DNA of 6,670 bases from Bacteroidota bacterium (GTDB lineage: Bacteria; Bacteroidota; Bacteroidia; B-17B0; Aurantibacillaceae), in contig JAEZDS010000018.1 in NCBI GenBank assembly GCA_023433205.1, positions 1 through 6,670 on the forward strand, in the 5' to 3' direction. Every line of letters starts with the position of its first letter. Within the stretch, counting starts at the first letter, position 1. Under the pieces are notes generated by a model. The model worked only from the letters and a program-made list of their open reading frames with translations. It had not been told where the DNA came from and did no database searches. The position numbers and the translations under genes were made by a program. Below, one piece after another: positions 4,265-6,670 of the stretch.

Positions 4265-6595
4265 ATGAAACAGCTCACCCTGCTGCTCTTTTTACTGGTA
4301 TTCTGTACGCAGGCCCAGAATAAATACACCATAAGCGGATACGTCACTGAAAAAGGCAGCAAAGAGAACCTTCCCGGCGTTGTAGTTTACCAGCCTTCTA
4401 CAGGCAAAGCAACAACAACCAATCCCTATGGCTTTTATTCAATTACCCTGCTCGAAGGCGATTCAATAAAACTGATTTATTCCAGCGTGGGGTACCAGCC
4501 TTTTACCGCTTCCTACAACCTGAATAAAAATATTGAGGCTACAGTTGAACTCGGTTCGCAAACCGAGCTTGAGGAGATAAAAGTTACTGCCGCACGTACC
4601 GAGGCTATCAGCGAAGATGTACAGATGAGTGTGATCAACATACCGGTTGATAAGGTAAAAGACATCCCTGCGCTGTTCGGAGAAAAAGATGTATTAAAAG
4701 TATTACAGCTGATGCCTGGCGTTCAGAAAGGCAGTGAAGGTAACAGCGGTTTTTATGTACGCGGAGGCGGACCCGATCAGAATCTCATAATTTTAGATGA
4801 CGCCACAGTATATAACGCCTTTCATCTCTTCGGATTTTTTTCGCTCTTTAACGGTGATGCCTTAAAAAGTGTGGAACTCACTAAAGGCGGCTTTCCCGCA
4901 CGATACGGGGGCCGCCTGTCTTCGGTGCTCGACATGCAAATGAAGGATGGCAATAAAGAAAAGATCAGAGGCGAGGCTGGAATTGGGCTAATTTCTTCCA
5001 GACTTACACTTGAAGGTCCGCTTATAAAAGATAAATGTTCCTTTCTTGTTTCAGGCCGTCGCACCTATATCGACGCACTGGTAGCGCCACTTATGAGAGC
5101 CGATCAGCGGGGTGGATATTATTTTTATGACCTCAATGCCAAGCTTAATTATGTTATCAGCAACAAAGACAGGCTTTACCTGAGTGGCTATTTTGGGAAG
5201 GATAAATTTTACGCGCAGTTCAAAGACACTTATTCGTCAATTAAAACAGGACTTGGCTGGGGAAACGCCACTGCCACCGCCCGCTGGAACCATCTTTTCA
5301 GCAGCAGACTTTTTGCTAACACCTCCCTCATTTTTACTGATTACAAACTCCGTATTGAAAATGAATTTTCCGACAAACTGGCAACCTTCAGTTTACTTTA
5401 TACCTCTGGTATTAAGGATTACGCCGCCAAGATCACTTTTGACTACCTTCCCGATCCAAGCCACTACATTAAATTTGGTGTACATGGTATTTATCACCGT
5501 TTTTCTCCTGGGGCCACAGTAATCAAAAGTTCTTTCCTTCCTGATGACTTCAATGAATCACTGTTATTTGAGTCATTTGAAAATGCCATCTTTATTGAAG
5601 ACGACTGGCGTATAACCAGTAAATGGCGGATTAACGCGGGTTTCAGGCTATCGAATTTTATTCTGAAGAAGGAGGTTTATGTGAACCCCGAGCCCCGGCT
5701 TACGGCCCGTTATATGATTGCAAAAGACCTCTCGCTGAAAGCCAGCTATGCGCGCATGAATCAGTACATGCACCTTTTATCAAATACCGGCATTGGTTTG
5801 CCAACCGACCTTTGGGTGCCCGCCACCAAACGCGCTCCTTTTATGCAGTCAGAACAGGTGGCCGGCGGCATAGCTAAAGATTTCGCGGGAAGTGATTTTG
5901 ACCTGTCGCTGGAGGGATATTACAAAACCATGAATAACGTGCTTGGTTATAAAGAGGGCGCAAGTTTTTTTGAGGTGGAAACTAACAATGAACCCATCAG
6001 CTGGGAAGAAAACATTACCTCAGGCAAAGGCTGGAGTTACGGCGGCGAATTTCTTTTGAGAAAAAACGCAGGTAAGATCACGGGCTGGCTGGGCTACACG
6101 CTTTCGTGGACAGAACTGCAGTTTGATGAGCTCAATTTCGGAAAGAAGTTTTTTGCACGATACGACAGGCGGCATGATGTTTCGGCAGTAGCTGTTTACC
6201 ACATAAACGACCGTATCACACTCTCAGGAACATGGGTTTACGGAACAGGCAATGCAATTACGCTGCCGCTCAATTCCTATGTTGGAAATACTTACGGAAT
6301 GCCAACCGGCGATTCGCGTCCACTTAACCAGGTTGCGGCTTTCCAGGTGCAGGATTATGGTCAGCAGCGAAACGCCTACCGCATGAGTCCTTATCACCGC
6401 ATGGATATCGGCATTCAATTCCGCAAACAACTGAAACGCGCGGTAAGAACATTTGAATTAAGTTTTTACAATGTGTACAACAGGCAAAATCCTTTCTTTT
6501 ATTACGTAAGGAACGGTGCCAACGGCGAACAGGACCTGATGCAGGTATCGCTTTTCCCTATTTTACCAAGTTTTAGCTGGAGCTGGAAATTTTAA
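4265..6595 (+). CDS. TonB-dependent outer-membrane receptor with N-terminal carboxypeptidase-regulatory-like domain
   Basis: This 776-residue protein should form a 22-strand barrel in the outer membrane that takes up a ligand using TonB energy. Residues 1-18 are a signal peptide ending TQAQ. About 21-105 is a carboxypeptidase-regulatory-like domain (ISGYVTEKGSKENLPGV). About 110-230 is the plug, with VLKVLQLMPGVQ, FYVRGGGPDQN (near 163) and FPARYGGRLSSVLDM (near 210). The rest is barrel with alternating aromatic strands, ending in Phe (SFSWSWKF). It is much shorter than SusC-type receptors (about 1000 residues) and has no SusD partner, so a glycan-import role is not indicated. The start at 4265 gives a cleaner signal peptide and better promoter spacing than 4256, which would add MQF. 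A lipoprotein gene follows 2 nt after its stop, so the two form an operon. The ligand is unknown. Confidence 0.93.
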   Translation: MKQLTLLLFLLVFCTQAQNKYTISGYVTEKGSKENLPGVVVYQPSTGKATTTNPYGFYSITLLEGDSIKLIYSSVGYQPFTASYNLNKNIEATVELGSQTELEEIKVTAARTEAISEDVQMSVINIPVDKVKDIPALFGEKDVLKVLQLMPGVQKGSEGNSGFYVRGGGPDQNLIILDDATVYNAFHLFGFFSLFNGDALKSVELTKGGFPARYGGRLSSVLDMQMKDGNKEKIRGEAGIGLISSRLTLEGPLIKDKCSFLVSGRRTYIDALVAPLMRADQRGGYYFYDLNAKLNYVISNKDRLYLSGYFGKDKFYAQFKDTYSSIKTGLGWGNATATARWNHLFSSRLFANTSLIFTDYKLRIENEFSDKLATFSLLYTSGIKDYAAKITFDYLPDPSHYIKFGVHGIYHRFSPGATVIKSSFLPDDFNESLLFESFENAIFIEDDWRITSKWRINAGFRLSNFILKKEVYVNPEPRLTARYMIAKDLSLKASYARMNQYMHLLSNTGIGLPTDLWVPATKRAPFMQSEQVAGGIAKDFAGSDFDLSLEGYYKTMNNVLGYKEGASFFEVETNNEPISWEENITSGKGWSYGGEFLLRKNAGKITGWLGYTLSWTELQFDELNFGKKFFARYDRRHDVSAVAVYHINDRITLSGTWVYGTGNAITLPLNSYVGNTYGMPTGDSRPLNQVAAFQVQDYGQQRNAYRMSPYHRMDIGIQFRKQLKRAVRTFELSFYNVYNRQNPFFYYVRNGANGEQDLMQVSLFPILPSFSWSWKF

Positions 6596-6597
6596 AG

Positions 6598-6670
6598 ATG
6601 AAAAACTATACTATATTTTTATTGGCTTTGGTCATATTCGCTGCCTGCACAAAAGAAGCCGACATTAAGC
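6598..6670 (+). CDS. N-terminus of a lipoprotein, probably DUF4249-type receptor partner, cut by the window edge
   Basis: The 24 visible residues form a lipoprotein signal peptide with lipobox FAAC and lipidated Cys17, followed by TKEADIK. The ATG is 2 nt after the stop of the TonB-dependent receptor, so translation is probably coupled and both products should act together. Bacteroidota receptors of this size with a carboxypeptidase-like domain are often followed by a DUF4249 lipoprotein, whose mature N-terminus often reads C-x-K/E-x-x-D-I/V. The resemblance is to the first few residues only, so the DUF4249 assignment is an inference from position and start. Confidence 0.7.
   Translation, partial: MKNYTIFLLALVIFAACTKEADIK

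Noticed and set aside
4822..6430. Open frames in other phases or antisense inside the receptor gene (near 4822-5064, 5184-5522, 6020-6202, 6224-6430)
   Set aside because: All are covered by the continuous receptor frame with conserved plug and barrel features.
4265..6595. Receptor as a SusC-type glycan importer
   Set aside because: It is about 200 residues too short, and the next gene begins with a lipoprotein start directly after it that resembles DUF4249 more than SusD; no glycoside hydrolase is nearby.

Overview
The window looks like chromosomal DNA of a member of the Bacteroidota. Several independent signs agree. Genes lack Shine-Dalgarno sequences, and start codons follow perfect or near-perfect copies of the Bacteroidota -7 promoter box TAnnTTTG by about 18-32 nt. 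Short Cys-Lys-Lys lipoproteins are frequent. A TonB-dependent receptor with an N-terminal carboxypeptidase-regulatory-like domain is followed by a lipoprotein. The order or genus cannot be fixed from this sequence.

Left part (1-1680): the start of a leftward gene for a secreted protein is cut by the window edge at base 1. Diverging from it is a monocistronic bacilliredoxin-family gene (CGC motif) that ends in a strong intrinsic terminator. A coiled-coil lipoprotein of 288 residues follows, with an acidic stretch directly after the lipidated cysteine that resembles a surface-export signal.

Middle part (1680-2910): three short genes encode 71-84 residue lipoproteins that are clearly paralogues. 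They share the lipobox, C-K-K, C-x-C, two further cysteines and a C-terminal C-x-L-(I)-D. The first two form a two-gene operon with its own promoter and terminator. The third lies about 410 bp further on, with its own promoter and a terminator that can serve both strands. The gap holds no convincing gene, only a short protein-like open frame without an ATG and a perfect inverted repeat. This small cysteine-rich family is the part of the window most likely to be undescribed.

Right part (2930-6670): hutI, the imidazolonepropionase of histidine degradation, runs leftward and converges on the third small lipoprotein gene. Diverging from hutI, with overlapping promoters, is a 776-residue TonB-dependent outer-membrane receptor. 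Two bases after its stop begins a lipoprotein gene truncated by the window edge. Its first residues and its position resemble the DUF4249 lipoproteins that commonly accompany such receptors. No other hut genes, mobile elements, RNA genes or CRISPR arrays were seen.
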